DNA from: CAYNYM01 sp049366815
GTDB taxonomy: Bacteria; Desulfobacterota; DSM-4660; Desulfatiglandales; HGW-15
DNA: 64,000 nucleotides
Direction: 5' to 3'
Assembly: GCA_049366815.1 (NCBI GenBank)
Contig: JBMNCO010000218.1
Location: 1-64,000, forward strand
Program-made: the position numbers and the translations under genes
Notes under the pieces: generated by a model
Told to the model about the DNA's origin: nothing
Seen by the model: the letters and a program-made list of their open reading frames with translations, nothing else
Database searches by the model: none
Shown: positions 42,125 through 51,329 of the stretch, piece after piece
How the letters are laid out: the number at the start of each line of letters is the position of its first letter
How positions within the stretch are numbered: the first letter of the stretch is position 1

Positions 42125-43879
42125 ATGAAGGATGTTCTGCCGCTGAATAACCCCATGGGTTCAATGGGGGGCCGAATCGTCGGAAGAGGAAAAAATCCGA
42201 AGGATGTGGGGGCAAGTCTTTTCAGGGATTTCCTGGTCAAAAAGGGACAAGAAGTTCACACGCCCGGGACAGGGCTTCGGGCCGTCGGCAAGGGTGAGGA
42301 TGGATCAGGGACGGTCTCCGGGACCGATGCCGTGAGGACCCTCGAGGAGACATTGGCCGGTCTGGGTTTGCCCCTTGGGCAACTCCGATTGCCGGACACG
42401 GCTTTGCCGCAGCTTGTTGAAGTCCTGGAAAAACAGGGTATCGGCCGGGACAGGGCGGAGCAGGTCATACTTGCCGCAACCGAAAAGGATGGCACCATCC
42501 ATATGGGCAGACTCCTGGCCGGTCTACAGAACCTGCAGGTCGATGAGAATCGGTACGTAAAAAAGACGATGGTGGAATCGGATGACGTGCCCCGGGTGGA
42601 ATGGATTCTCGGAAAAATGGGCCTGGAGCCCGGCGAGGCCGCGGAAACGATCGCGCATTCGATCGACCCGAAAGGAGATCTTGACCTCAATAAGGTGGCC
42701 GAGGGTTTGAAAAAATTCATTCCAGGGGGAGCCTCCGAAGAGCAACTGAGTTCCTTGTGGCAGGGCCTGGGGGTGAAGGGCAAACCGGAGGGAATCGGAA
42801 GCAGATTCAGCGATCCCGAGGTGGTGGAGAGGCTCAGAGATTTTTCAGAGGCCCCTTCGCAGGAGGTACGACAGGTCGTCAAACAGGACCTGGCCGGCCT
42901 GTTGGTGCAGAAAGGGGTCCCACCTCAGGAGGTCAAGACCTTTTTGGACGGTCTTTCCGTAAGATATTCAGATGCCCTTCTCCGGACGGTGACACAGAGT
43001 GCGGATTCAGCGAATAGGCCTGCATCGGCGGGGGAGACGGCAAGCCTGCTGAATCAGGTGATCACCCCGCCGCGGGAGTGGAAAGGGGGGGGATGGGATG
43101 AGAGAATCCTTGAGATCCTCAAGCAGGGGAACCTCTTGACCAAAAGTCATGTGGGTGGGGAGCCCTTGGGGCGGAAAAATTCCGCCTTCGCCGTCAATTC
43201 CGAGGAATGGATGAAATCCGGGGATCAGCAGACAAAGCGCGTCCATCCCGGCGGCATGACGGACCGGAATGGGGAAATCTCTCCGGAACTAAAAATGAGC
43301 GGCGACAGATCCTCGGGGAGGGGTTCCGCACAGGGTCAGGCCTTCAGGGCATTCGTCGAGACAGGAGAGTTTGCGGGAAGCGGTATGCATTCGGTCAGGG
43401 TGGGAAAGGGCAGCCTCGAGATGGGTTCGTTTGAGGTCTCCAAAAATACGGACGCACTTCCACACCCCCTTCCCAAAATTGCTGAAAGGATGATCTGGAT
43501 GATCAGAGGAGGAGAGCAGAAGGGAAGCCTCCACATCTCTCCCCCTGAACTCGGTCGGCTCGATCTCGATCTGGTTGTAAAGAACGGGCACCTGCAGGCC
43601 AATCTGAGTGCGGAGAACCCGGCGGTCAAGGAGATCATCGAGTCCAACCTGAATCAACTTAAACAGCAACTGGCGGACCAGGGTTTTGTCGTGGAAAAAT
43701 TTGAGGTGATGGTGGGGCACGATGGTCGAAATTCCCGTGACAATACCGACGGGACAACGGGAGGGCGGAAGCGCGAAGGGGTAAAGAAATCCGGGACCGG
43801 GGTGGATGCCCTGTCCGTGACAACCGGTGCGGCCCCTGATTCGCCCAGTAACCTGGGCCTTGTAGACATGCATGTTTAG
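42125..43879 (+). CDS. fliK: Flagellar hook-length control protein FliK
   Basis: A 584-residue protein with a long, variable, Gly/Ser/Lys-rich N-terminal part and a C-terminal Flg_hook domain (about 460-560: HISPPELGRLDLDLVVKNGH, AENPAVKEIIESNLNQLKQQ). FliK measures the hook and switches export specificity through FlhB. It is first in the operon with flgD and flgE, as usual. A second FliK-like protein is encoded at 59641. Confidence 0.88.
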   Translation: MKDVLPLNNPMGSMGGRIVGRGKNPKDVGASLFRDFLVKKGQEVHTPGTGLRAVGKGEDGSGTVSGTDAVRTLEETLAGLGLPLGQLRLPDTALPQLVEVLEKQGIGRDRAEQVILAATEKDGTIHMGRLLAGLQNLQVDENRYVKKTMVESDDVPRVEWILGKMGLEPGEAAETIAHSIDPKGDLDLNKVAEGLKKFIPGGASEEQLSSLWQGLGVKGKPEGIGSRFSDPEVVERLRDFSEAPSQEVRQVVKQDLAGLLVQKGVPPQEVKTFLDGLSVRYSDALLRTVTQSADSANRPASAGETASLLNQVITPPREWKGGGWDERILEILKQGNLLTKSHVGGEPLGRKNSAFAVNSEEWMKSGDQQTKRVHPGGMTDRNGEISPELKMSGDRSSGRGSAQGQAFRAFVETGEFAGSGMHSVRVGKGSLEMGSFEVSKNTDALPHPLPKIAERMIWMIRGGEQKGSLHISPPELGRLDLDLVVKNGHLQANLSAENPAVKEIIESNLNQLKQQLADQGFVVEKFEVMVGHDGRNSRDNTDGTTGGRKREGVKKSGTGVDALSVTTGAAPDSPSNLGLVDMHV

Positions 43880-43899
43880 GGGAATTTGAAAGGAGTTTG

Positions 43900-44604
43900 A
43901 TGATGATCAATCAGATCGCGGGAATCAATACTGTTTCAGAGGAGAACCTCTATGCTGAAAAATCCAACGACAGCCTGGGAAGAGATGAGTTCTTGAAGTT
44001 GTTTCTGGCCCAGATGAATCACCAGGATCCCCTCAATCCCATGGACTGCCAGGAGTTGTCATCTCAACTGGCACAGTTCAGCACGCTGGAACAACTCTAC
44101 AACGTAAATGAAAACCTGGAGGGCATGGGCGCAACGCAGGCAGAGAGCAACCAGTATCAGGCCCTGAATTTCATCGGCAAGGACATCGTCGCCAAGGGAG
44201 ACAGCCTCGTTTTGGAACAAGGGCAGGGGGCCTGCGGGAGTTTTGTTCTCGCAGACACCGCAGAGTGCACCGTCACCATCACCGATACGGCGGGTTTCCC
44301 TGTGGGGCAAGTCGGTCTTGGGACGCTCGAGGCGGGGGAGCATGCCTTCACCTGGAACGGCAGGGACCTGTCAGGCGATCTGCAGGAACCGGGCACCTAT
44401 AAATTTATAATCAGGGCGGCGGGCCCGCTCGGACAAGACGTATCGGTTGACACCCTGGTCACGGGCAAAATCGACCGCGTCAGTCTTCAGGACGATTCCC
44501 CCATATTATATGTGGGAGATATCCCTTTTAATATATCACAGATCATCAGCGTCAAGGTGTCTGACAATACCCTGTCAGCAGATGAGAGTGCGTTTACATC
44601 CTGA
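43900..44604 (+). CDS. flgD: Flagellar hook assembly scaffold protein FlgD
   Basis: A 234-residue hook cap. The N-terminus has the FlgD signature (LGRDEFLKLFLAQMNHQDPL, followed by NPMDCQELSSQLAQFSTLEQL); the C-terminal part has FlgD Ig-like/Tudor features (AGEHAFTWNGRDLSGD). The start lies among three consecutive in-frame codons (TTG, ATG, ATG) after AAGGAG; 43900 or 43903 is preferred. Confidence 0.95.
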   Translation: MMINQIAGINTVSEENLYAEKSNDSLGRDEFLKLFLAQMNHQDPLNPMDCQELSSQLAQFSTLEQLYNVNENLEGMGATQAESNQYQALNFIGKDIVAKGDSLVLEQGQGACGSFVLADTAECTVTITDTAGFPVGQVGLGTLEAGEHAFTWNGRDLSGDLQEPGTYKFIIRAAGPLGQDVSVDTLVTGKIDRVSLQDDSPILYVGDIPFNISQIISVKVSDNTLSADESAFTS

Positions 44605-44710
44605 CGAGCAGAGAAGACGGGAGAGGCAATCACAGGGGTTTTGTGGCGTCGGTTTTAGAACTTTCTGACAAAAAATCAATACAAACCACAGGATAGAGGA
44701 GGATAGGAAA

Positions 44711-46120
44711 ATGGCGTTATCAAGCGCACTTTTTTCGGGCATAAGCGGTCTTGGCACCCTCGGGAATGCCATGCAGATCATCGGCGACAACATCTCCAAT
44801 GTGAATACCATCGGGTTCAAGGGAGCCACCTTTACCTTCCAGGACCTCCTGAGCCAGGCCACATCCACCATGTCGGGGACCTCTCAGGTCGGCAGGGGTG
44901 TGGCGCTCGGGGACATCTATTCCACATTCGAACAGGGCTCTTTCGAATCCACAGGCAATACCACGGATCTGGCCATCGGGGGACAGGGCTTCTTTTCCCT
45001 GCGGGAGGCCGGGAGCGAGAACCTCTATTATTCCAGGGCCGGGAATTTCCGTTTCGACCAGGACGGGTACCTCGTCAATCCTGAAGGTTATGTGGTCCAG
45101 GGGTGGAAACTGGACCAAAACGGTCAGGATATAGGGTCCATTACCGATATTCTTCTGGACTCGTTCACCTCCCCGCCGGTGGCCAGTTCCAGGACCACCG
45201 TGATCACCAACCTCGATTCGGACGCCGTGAGTAATTATGACACCCAGCTCTCAGGGGCCTGGAAGGGCGATCATGAGGCCGGGATATTCATGGATGATGC
45301 CAATTACGAATATCAGACCACGGTCAAGGTGTACGATTCCCTGGGGAGCACCCATGACATCACGTATTACTTCGACCCGGACGCCGCCACGGGGGCCTGG
45401 GAATATATCGTGGTCTGCAACCCCTCGGAGGACCACCGTGCAGGAGCCGCGGGAGCCGATCTGGGTCTCCTGGCAAGGGGGTCGATCACCTTCAGTTCCA
45501 GTTCGGGCACGATTACCGATCTCACTATGGAACTCAACGACGGTACGGGCACCTGGAGCGATGCCACCATAGATTCCGCGGGATATTTCAATTTCGAGAC
45601 CAATTTCGGGACCGGGGTCAACAACATCCAGTTCAATATCGGGACCAGGGATTCCAGCGGCGGCGCCGCCGCTACAGCCACCTGGGTCAACGATTCCCTG
45701 ACCACGACACAGTTTGCCAGGGCATCCACGACCACCTTTCAGTCCGCCAACGGGTACGGTGCCGGAGACCTCCAGGGTGTTGACGTCGATGTGACCGGTG
45801 TCCTGACCGGTGTCTACTCCAACGGTGAACTTATTCCTCTCTTTCGTGTGGCCCTGGCGAAGTTCCAGAACGTCCAGGGCCTGAACAAAGAGGGCGGGAA
45901 CCTTTTTTCCGCCACAAGAGAGAGCGGCGATGCCATCACCAACCGCCCGGGGACCAACGGTCTGGGGGATATCGCGCCCAATTCCCTGGAACAGTCCAAT
46001 GTCGATATCGCAACCGAGTTTGTGAGGATGATCACGACACAGCGGGGTTTCCAGGCGAACGGGAAGATCATCACCGTGACGGACGAGATGCTGTCGGAGC
46101 TGATCAACCTCAAACGATAA
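44711..46120 (+). CDS. flgE: Flagellar hook protein FlgE
   Basis: A 469-residue hook subunit with NISNVNTIGFKGATFTFQDL near the N-terminus, a variable middle domain, and the C-terminal helix (EQSNVDIATEFVRMITTQRG, FQANGKIITVTDEMLSELINL). The length is within the family range. It is followed by a strong GC hairpin that probably ends the operon. Confidence 0.96.
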   Translation: MALSSALFSGISGLGTLGNAMQIIGDNISNVNTIGFKGATFTFQDLLSQATSTMSGTSQVGRGVALGDIYSTFEQGSFESTGNTTDLAIGGQGFFSLREAGSENLYYSRAGNFRFDQDGYLVNPEGYVVQGWKLDQNGQDIGSITDILLDSFTSPPVASSRTTVITNLDSDAVSNYDTQLSGAWKGDHEAGIFMDDANYEYQTTVKVYDSLGSTHDITYYFDPDAATGAWEYIVVCNPSEDHRAGAAGADLGLLARGSITFSSSSGTITDLTMELNDGTGTWSDATIDSAGYFNFETNFGTGVNNIQFNIGTRDSSGGAAATATWVNDSLTTTQFARASTTTFQSANGYGAGDLQGVDVDVTGVLTGVYSNGELIPLFRVALAKFQNVQGLNKEGGNLFSATRESGDAITNRPGTNGLGDIAPNSLEQSNVDIATEFVRMITTQRGFQANGKIITVTDEMLSELINLKR

Positions 46121-46184
46121 GACACCCTCTTCAGCGTGAAATACACCGCTGAGGGCCTTTCCTCCGAAAGCCGACTTGCCATGT

Positions 46185-46223
46185 CCGCGCCTCCGCCCCC
46201 GTCTTCTGGGGGAGGAGGCGCGG
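46185..46223. terminator. Strong hairpin after flgE
   Basis: A 16-bp stem with a single mismatch (CCGCGCCTCC-g-CCCCC against GGGGG-a-GGAGGCGCGG) and a 7-nt loop, 65 bp after the flgE stop. It lacks a T-run. The next 260 bp up to the motA promoter hold no gene. Confidence 0.65.
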
Positions 46224-46488
46224 GTGGTCACGGCTGAAACCATTTGAACCCGCTCATTCCTTTCCTTTTCAAGATGTGCCCCCCCTGCTTTCCGTCCGGA
46301 GGTGAGAAGCAGAGCCGAGTGGGCCCCGTCACCCCTTTCCTGTCAATACTTTGACTCCTTCCCGCCTCTACTCCCCCCGGCACCGTTTCCCGGGACAAGG
46401 GAGACCCCGGCTGGGTTCAATTTTATAACAAACTGAAATAAATAAAGAAAATTGATTTAAAAAGACATTTAAGATCCGTCGTTGGATC

Positions 46489-46504
46489 TGGCACAGAGGT
46501 TGCT
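46489..46504 (+). promoter_or_regulatory. Sigma-54 promoter of the motA-fliL operon
   Basis: TGGCACAGAGGTTGCT matches the consensus TGGCAC-N5-TTGCW with GG-N10-GC, 43 bp before motA. Confidence 0.9.
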
Positions 46505-46546
46505 TAATTATCCATAAAACTTATTCATTCCGGAGAGTCGGCCTCT

Positions 46547-47311
46547 ATGGACATAGCAACCCTCGTCGGCATTGTTCTGGCCTTCAGTCTGGTCGTCACG
46601 GCGATCACACTGGGCGGGACTTTCGCCATCTTTATCAATATCCCGTCCATGATGATCGTTGTCGGAGGTACCCTGGGGGCGTCCATGATCAATTATCCGC
46701 TCCCTGACATCCTCAAGGTATTAAAGGTCGTTAAAAACGCCTTTTTCAGTGAGAAGTACACGGTCAAGGACCTGATTGCCCGGTTTGTGTCCCTTGCAGG
46801 AACAGCCAGACGTGAAGGGATCCTCGCCCTGGAGTCGGCCATTCATGAAATCAACGACGATTTTATGAAGAAGGGCCTCCAGTTGTCTATCGACGGCCTG
46901 GAACCGGCCTCCATAAGGGAGATCCTGAATACCGAAGTTGAATCCATAAAGGAGAGGCATAAGCTTGGTTCAGATATCTTTACGACCCTGGGCACCTTTG
47001 CCCCCGCCCTGGGGATGATCGGTACGCTCATAGGGTTGGTCCAGATGCTTCAGACCATGGACGATCCATCCTCGATCGGTCCCGCCATGGCCGTGGCCCT
47101 GTTGACGACCTTTTACGGAGCCCTGATCGCAAATATCTTTTGTCTGCCCATTGCGGGGAAGCTCAGGAACAAGAGCAAGGATGAAGTGATGATGAAGGAT
47201 TTGATGACGGAGGGCATCGTATCCATCGCAAAGGGGGACAATCCAAGGATCCTGGAACAAAAACTCAATGCCTATCTGCCCCCTCAATTGCGCGAAAGCT
47301 CTTTTAACTGA
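46547..47311 (+). CDS. motA: Flagellar motor stator protein MotA
   Basis: A 254-residue protein with four membrane helices, the PSMMIVVGGTLGASM segment, the cytoplasmic charged loop (ARREGILALESAI) that meets FliG, and FAPALGMIGTLIGLVQML in helix 3. MotA surrounds a MotB dimer in the proton- or sodium-driven stator. It is first in its operon, but the usual motB does not follow: fliL begins 66 bp later. A MotB partner must be encoded elsewhere. Confidence 0.94.
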   Translation: MDIATLVGIVLAFSLVVTAITLGGTFAIFINIPSMMIVVGGTLGASMINYPLPDILKVLKVVKNAFFSEKYTVKDLIARFVSLAGTARREGILALESAIHEINDDFMKKGLQLSIDGLEPASIREILNTEVESIKERHKLGSDIFTTLGTFAPALGMIGTLIGLVQMLQTMDDPSSIGPAMAVALLTTFYGALIANIFCLPIAGKLRNKSKDEVMMKDLMTEGIVSIAKGDNPRILEQKLNAYLPPQLRESSFN

Positions 47312-47377
47312 AAAACGGCCGCGTCGATGGAAACCGGGGTCATGAAGGGAAAAGCATAAGCAGGGAGATATACGGAA

Positions 47378-47899
47378 ATGGTGCAGAAAGAGGAAAAGGG
47401 GCCGGGCCGGGAAAGAGAGGAACAAGAAGAATCCGGCAGAAAAAGGAAATTGCCCTTGAAATTCATTGTCCTGTGTTTACTGGGGCTTGCCCTTGTGGGA
47501 GGCGGACTTCTCCTTTGGAAAGGCGGACTGCCGGCCGTTTTCATGGGGAAAGGGGGGCAGTGGGCCGGAGCCGGTCTCCAGGGTGAAAAGGCGGATATCG
47601 GGCCCATTTACACCATGGACAACTTTCTTGTCAACCTGGTCGATCCCCAGGGGAAAAGGTATCTGAAACTCAAGGCGGAACTGGAACTCAGCTCGGAGGA
47701 GATCCGTGGTGAAGTGGACAGACGCTTGCCTCAGTTCAAGGACACCATACTGACCCTGCTGAGCAGCAAGACCTACGCAGATGTCGGTTCCCTGGAGGGG
47801 AAGCTGCAGTTGCGGGCGGAGATCATCTCCATGCTCAACCAGTATCTTATCTCAGGAAGCATTACCAATATCTATTTCACAGAGTTTATTGTCCAGTAG
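47378..47899 (+). CDS. fliL: Flagellar basal-body-associated protein FliL
   Basis: A 173-residue single-pass membrane protein: a charged cytoplasmic N-terminus, a helix at about 27-47 (FIVLCLLGLALVGGGLLLW) and a periplasmic FliL domain (YTMDNFLVNLVDPQGKRYLK, DTILTLLSSKTYADV, ISGSITNIYFTEFIVQ). It stabilises the stator around the motor. It stands between motA and fliM. Confidence 0.92.
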   Translation: MVQKEEKGPGREREEQEESGRKRKLPLKFIVLCLLGLALVGGGLLLWKGGLPAVFMGKGGQWAGAGLQGEKADIGPIYTMDNFLVNLVDPQGKRYLKLKAELELSSEEIRGEVDRRLPQFKDTILTLLSSKTYADVGSLEGKLQLRAEIISMLNQYLISGSITNIYFTEFIVQ

Positions 47900-47923
47900 A
47901 CAAGGAAAGAAAGGTCATCAGAA

Positions 47924-48943
47924 TTGAACAAACTACTTTCCCAGGATGAAGTAGATGCCCTCCTCAAGGGACTGGACGCCGGTGAAATCGATACAGACCA
48001 GGACGACGATGAACCGGTGGAGGAAGAGGCCGAAGTCTTTGATTGGACGACGCAGGGAAAACAGATCAAGAGCAGTATGCCCCTGCTTGATGTGGTGTAC
48101 AGCCGGTTCAGCCACAAATTCAGAGGAAGCCTTTCGAGTGCCCTGCGCAAGGCGGTCGACGTGTCCTGCAGCCCCCTCGGCACGATAAGGTACAGTGAGT
48201 TCCAGCGATCGCTTCCAGTCCCTACGAGCATGCATCTTTTCAAAATGGAGCCCCTCAGGGGCATGGGGATACTGGTCATGGAGACCCGGGTTGTGTTCAG
48301 TCTGATCGAGGCCTTTTTCGGTGGAAGGGGCACCGGCTCCAATAAGATTGAGGGAAGGGACTTTACGCCGATTGAAATGAAGATGATTGAAAAGGTGGTG
48401 CAAATAGCCCTGGCAAACCTGATGGAGTCCTGGGAAGATGTCTATTCCCTCAAGACCGAATTCGTCCGCTCCGAGAGCAACCCTCTTGTCGTCAACGTGA
48501 TACCAGGCGAAGAGCTTCTGATATCAGCCAGGTTCGAGATCGAATTAACAAAACCCCTCGGGACCATTACCCTTTGCGTCCCGGTCTCTTCCTTTCAACC
48601 CATTCGACACAAACTGGAAGGGGGATATCGGGATGAGGACTCGCGGTTCGACCCGGCCTGGGTGGGGAAATTGAAGGAACAATTGTCGGAGACCCAGGTC
48701 GAGCTGACCGTACAACTCGGCGGCACCCAGCTTGCTGTCAGGGATCTCATGAATCTGAAAAAGGGGGACATCATCGTCCTTGAAAACGATTTCAGGAAAC
48801 CACTCAAAGCCAGTGTTGCGGGTATCCCGGTATTCGACGGCTATGCAGGTCGTTTCAGGAAGAAAAAGGTCTTTCGGGTGGAGCAGCACATCGGGATGGA
48901 TACCGGGGAATCCCATGCATGGATGGATGAAGATGTCCATTAG
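47924..48943 (+). CDS. fliM: Flagellar motor switch protein FliM
   Basis: A 339-residue C-ring protein. It starts LLSQDEVDALLKG, the N-terminal peptide that binds phosphorylated CheY, so the motor should answer to chemotaxis. The middle FliM domain has FRGSLSSALRKAVDVSC and MGILVMETRVVFSLIEAFFGG, and a C-terminal SpoA domain follows. The start codon is TTG. Confidence 0.96.
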   Translation: MNKLLSQDEVDALLKGLDAGEIDTDQDDDEPVEEEAEVFDWTTQGKQIKSSMPLLDVVYSRFSHKFRGSLSSALRKAVDVSCSPLGTIRYSEFQRSLPVPTSMHLFKMEPLRGMGILVMETRVVFSLIEAFFGGRGTGSNKIEGRDFTPIEMKMIEKVVQIALANLMESWEDVYSLKTEFVRSESNPLVVNVIPGEELLISARFEIELTKPLGTITLCVPVSSFQPIRHKLEGGYRDEDSRFDPAWVGKLKEQLSETQVELTVQLGGTQLAVRDLMNLKKGDIIVLENDFRKPLKASVAGIPVFDGYAGRFRKKKVFRVEQHIGMDTGESHAWMDEDVH

Positions 48944-48989
48944 GTAGGGGCAGGGGTGCCCGGAAATAACACGATAAAGGGGTGTTTTC

Positions 48990-49367
48990 ATGCCAGAGGA
49001 AAACATGAAGTCTGAAGACGACGTAAAGGAAGTGGCGACCATGAAGACCGAGGCCAGAGAAGTGACATTCGCAGAGATAGAGCCGGGACTGAACAACGAC
49101 GGCGGCTCGCAGCACATGGATTTTCTGCTGGACATTCCTCTGGAGATCAGCGTGGAACTCGGAAAGACAAAGATTACCGTGGGTGAACTGCTCAAACTCA
49201 GTCAGGGCTCCGTCGTTGAGCTGAATAAGCTGACCAATCAACCCCTGGAAATTTTCGTAAACAAGAAGCTGATGGCAGAGGGTGAAGTTGTGGTCGTCAA
49301 CGAAAAATTTGCGATCCGCCTGATGAATATCATCAGCCTGGGGGAAAGGGTAAAGGGCCTGGCCTGA
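48990..49367 (+). CDS. fliN: Flagellar motor switch protein FliN
   Basis: A 125-residue protein. A charged N-terminal third is followed by a SpoA domain (LLDIPLEISVELGKTKITVG, LLKLSQGSVVELNKL, EVVVVNEKFAIRLMNII). It forms the base of the C ring and binds FliH during export. Confidence 0.95.
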   Translation: MPEENMKSEDDVKEVATMKTEAREVTFAEIEPGLNNDGGSQHMDFLLDIPLEISVELGKTKITVGELLKLSQGSVVELNKLTNQPLEIFVNKKLMAEGEVVVVNEKFAIRLMNIISLGERVKGLA

Positions 49368-49416
49368 AAGGTCCTCGAATCATAACAAGAACGGACTGAG
49401 GGGGAGGAAAAGCAGA

Positions 49417-49803
49417 TTGACCGGGGAATTCGGAAGTTCAGCAATCAAGATGACTGGATCACTGATCCTCATTCTTGGATTGATCATCTGTCTGGCCTAC
49501 TGGGTCAGAAGGGTTCGGACGGGTTCCTTCGCTCCAGGCAGGGCCCCGGTCATGAAGCTCATCGGGACGTTGCACCTTGCCCCGAAAAGGGCCGTGGCCC
49601 TGATCGAAGTGTGCGACCAATGGTTATTGGTGGGCTTGGGGACCGAGAGCGTAACGCTCATCTCACAGATCGAGCCTCCTGCGGAAATCGATCGGCCCGA
49701 AGGCGTTCAATCGCGTGAGGCGGGCCGGTTCCAGGCCATCCTTCAGAACAAGGCCTTTTTGCAGCCCTGGAGAAAGACATCCGTCAGAGGACAAGATGAA
49801 TAA
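49417..49803 (+). CDS. fliO: Flagellar biosynthesis protein FliO
   Basis: A 128-residue protein with one membrane helix (about 12-30: MTGSLILILGLIICLAYW) and a short cytoplasmic domain (MKLIGTLHLAPKRAVALIEV, WLLVGLGTESVTLI), as in FliO, which helps assemble the FliP pore. The start is TTG. The end overlaps fliP by 8 bp. Confidence 0.88.
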   Translation: MTGEFGSSAIKMTGSLILILGLIICLAYWVRRVRTGSFAPGRAPVMKLIGTLHLAPKRAVALIEVCDQWLLVGLGTESVTLISQIEPPAEIDRPEGVQSREAGRFQAILQNKAFLQPWRKTSVRGQDE

Positions 49804-50566
49804 TCCCAAAAAGAAACATCTACTCTGTATCCTCCTGGGATTTTCGACAATGCTTGTCCTTTCGAGCCGGATCTGGGCCGCGGATTTGCCTCCGCTTCCC
49901 ACCCTCACGATCGGTTTGGGCCAGGCCGAGGGGCCGGAGCAGGTCTCCACGCTGCTCCAGATACTGTTCCTCCTGACCGTTTTGTCCCTTGCCCCTGCGA
50001 TTCTGGTCATGATGACATCCTTTACCCGGCTTGCCGTCGTCTTCTCCCTCGTGCGCCATGCCCTGGGGACACAGCAGATGCCTCCCAATCAGATCCTGAT
50101 CGGGTTGGCGCTCTTGCTGACCTTTTTCCTGATGACGCCCGTCTACACAAAAATCAATGACGAGGCCCTGCAACCCTATCTTGCTGAAGAGATCTCTCAG
50201 GAGGAGGCCCTCAAGAAGGCCCTCGATCCCATCCGGGATTTCATGTTCAAAGAGACCCGCAAAAAGGATCTTTCCCTGTTCATCAATATCTCGAAATCGG
50301 AGAAGCCCAAGGACCTGGAGGACATTCCAACAACCGTCCTCATATCATCCTTCGTGATCAGTGAACTCAAGACCGCTTTTCAGATCGGTTTCCTTATCTA
50401 TATCCCTTTTCTTGTGATCGATATGGTCGTGGCGAGCGTGCTGCTGGCCATGGGGATGATGATGCTCCCCCCGTACATGGTATCCCTGCCGTTTAAACTG
50501 ATGCTCTTTGTGCTCATTGACGGGTGGTATCTGCTGGTCGGATCCATGGTCAAGAGCTTCGGGTGA
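49796..50566 (+). CDS. fliP: Flagellar export gate protein FliP
   Basis: A 256-residue export-gate subunit with a cleavable-type N-terminal signal (KKHLLCILLGFSTMLVLSS..AA) and the family motifs ILVMMTSFTRLAVVFSLVRH, ISEFVISELKTAFQIGFLIY-like segment and MGMMMLPPYMVSLPFKLMLF. The ATG at 49796 is chosen; a longer frame would overlap fliO by 90 bp. Confidence 0.96.
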   Translation: MNNPKKKHLLCILLGFSTMLVLSSRIWAADLPPLPTLTIGLGQAEGPEQVSTLLQILFLLTVLSLAPAILVMMTSFTRLAVVFSLVRHALGTQQMPPNQILIGLALLLTFFLMTPVYTKINDEALQPYLAEEISQEEALKKALDPIRDFMFKETRKKDLSLFINISKSEKPKDLEDIPTTVLISSFVISELKTAFQIGFLIYIPFLVIDMVVASVLLAMGMMMLPPYMVSLPFKLMLFVLIDGWYLLVGSMVKSFG

Positions 50567-50627
50567 GAAGGGCGGCATCCCATGAATCCATCTCACCGCA
50601 AGACCGTCATGGAAATGAGGAGATGAG

Positions 50628-50897
50628 ATGACGCCTGAGTTTGTCGTCAGCCTGGCTAGAGAAGCCGTTCAAGTGACCCTGATGTTGTCGGCCCCCCTCC
50701 TGGGTGTGGGCCTGGTTGTGGGATTGTTCATCGCCGTGCTGCAGGCCACTACGCAGGTCCAGGAAATGACCCTGACCTTTGTGCCCAAGATCGTCTGTGT
50801 CCTTCTGGCCCTTCTTGCCGCTGCGCCATGGATGTTGAGTAAGATGTCCCTCTTTGCCACTCAAGTGGTCATGAGCATCCCCCAGGTCGTCAAATAG
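50628..50897 (+). CDS. fliQ: Flagellar export gate protein FliQ
   Basis: An 89-residue protein with two membrane helices; the FliQ pattern LLGVGLVVGLFIAVLQATTQ, continuing VQEMTLTFVPKI, is complete. It is normally followed at once by fliR, but here about 430 bp of repeated and palindromic sequence intervene. Confidence 0.95.
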   Translation: MTPEFVVSLAREAVQVTLMLSAPLLGVGLVVGLFIAVLQATTQVQEMTLTFVPKIVCVLLALLAAAPWMLSKMSLFATQVVMSIPQVVK

Positions 50898-50927
50898 ACC
50901 GGCAGCCGATCGTGAACGCTGCATGTG

Positions 50928-50971
50928 TTCAGCCCTTTGAAAAATTCGAAGGGAAATCATGCACCCTTTCT
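50928..50971. repeat. 44-bp repeat, second copy
   Basis: Matches 40133-40176 with three differences. It begins 30 bp after the fliQ stop. Confidence 0.75.
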
Positions 50972-50998
50972 TACGTTCCACACAGTTATTGCAAAGGG

Positions 50999-51306
50999 CG
51001 TATGAGTTTAGCTGTTTGAAAGAGCCCAGCAATTTCGGCCATGGGAGTCTCTTTTCAAAAACGAAGGGCCATGGAAAAGACTAAGATGGCCGGGGCAGCC
51101 TAGGCGGACGGCTGTTCCATGCCGGGAGCTGTCAGGCCTTGATTTTCATGGTGTCTCCCGTGTGGTGCTCCGTCCGCCCGAAGCCCGGTGACCATGCGGA
51201 CACCCCGGCACCGATTTTTTCGTTTTTGAAAAGAGATTCCCATGGCCCCTCCTTGATAGGGTAATTTTTAAGAGCCTAAAGTGTTACCAAAGGGCTAAAT
51301 TCATAC
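50999..51306. repeat. Inverted-repeat element between fliQ and fliR (MITE-like)
   Basis: The inner arms 51037-51065 and 51219-51247 are 29-bp inverted repeats with one mismatch (GGCCATGGGAGTCTCTTTTC and on). Outer imperfect arms 51000-51019 and 51287-51306 match at 16 of 20. The interior has no coding frame of note but more short complementary blocks. It may be a non-autonomous mobile element or a large structured RNA; no target-site duplication is obvious. Confidence 0.75.
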
Positions 51307-51329
51307 AAAGGAGGATTGGAAACCCGTTC

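Noticed and set aside
44605..44710. Sigma-54 promoter before flgE
   Set aside because: A TGGCGT sequence occurs but the GC at the required 10-bp distance is missing; flgE is probably read from the fliK promoter.
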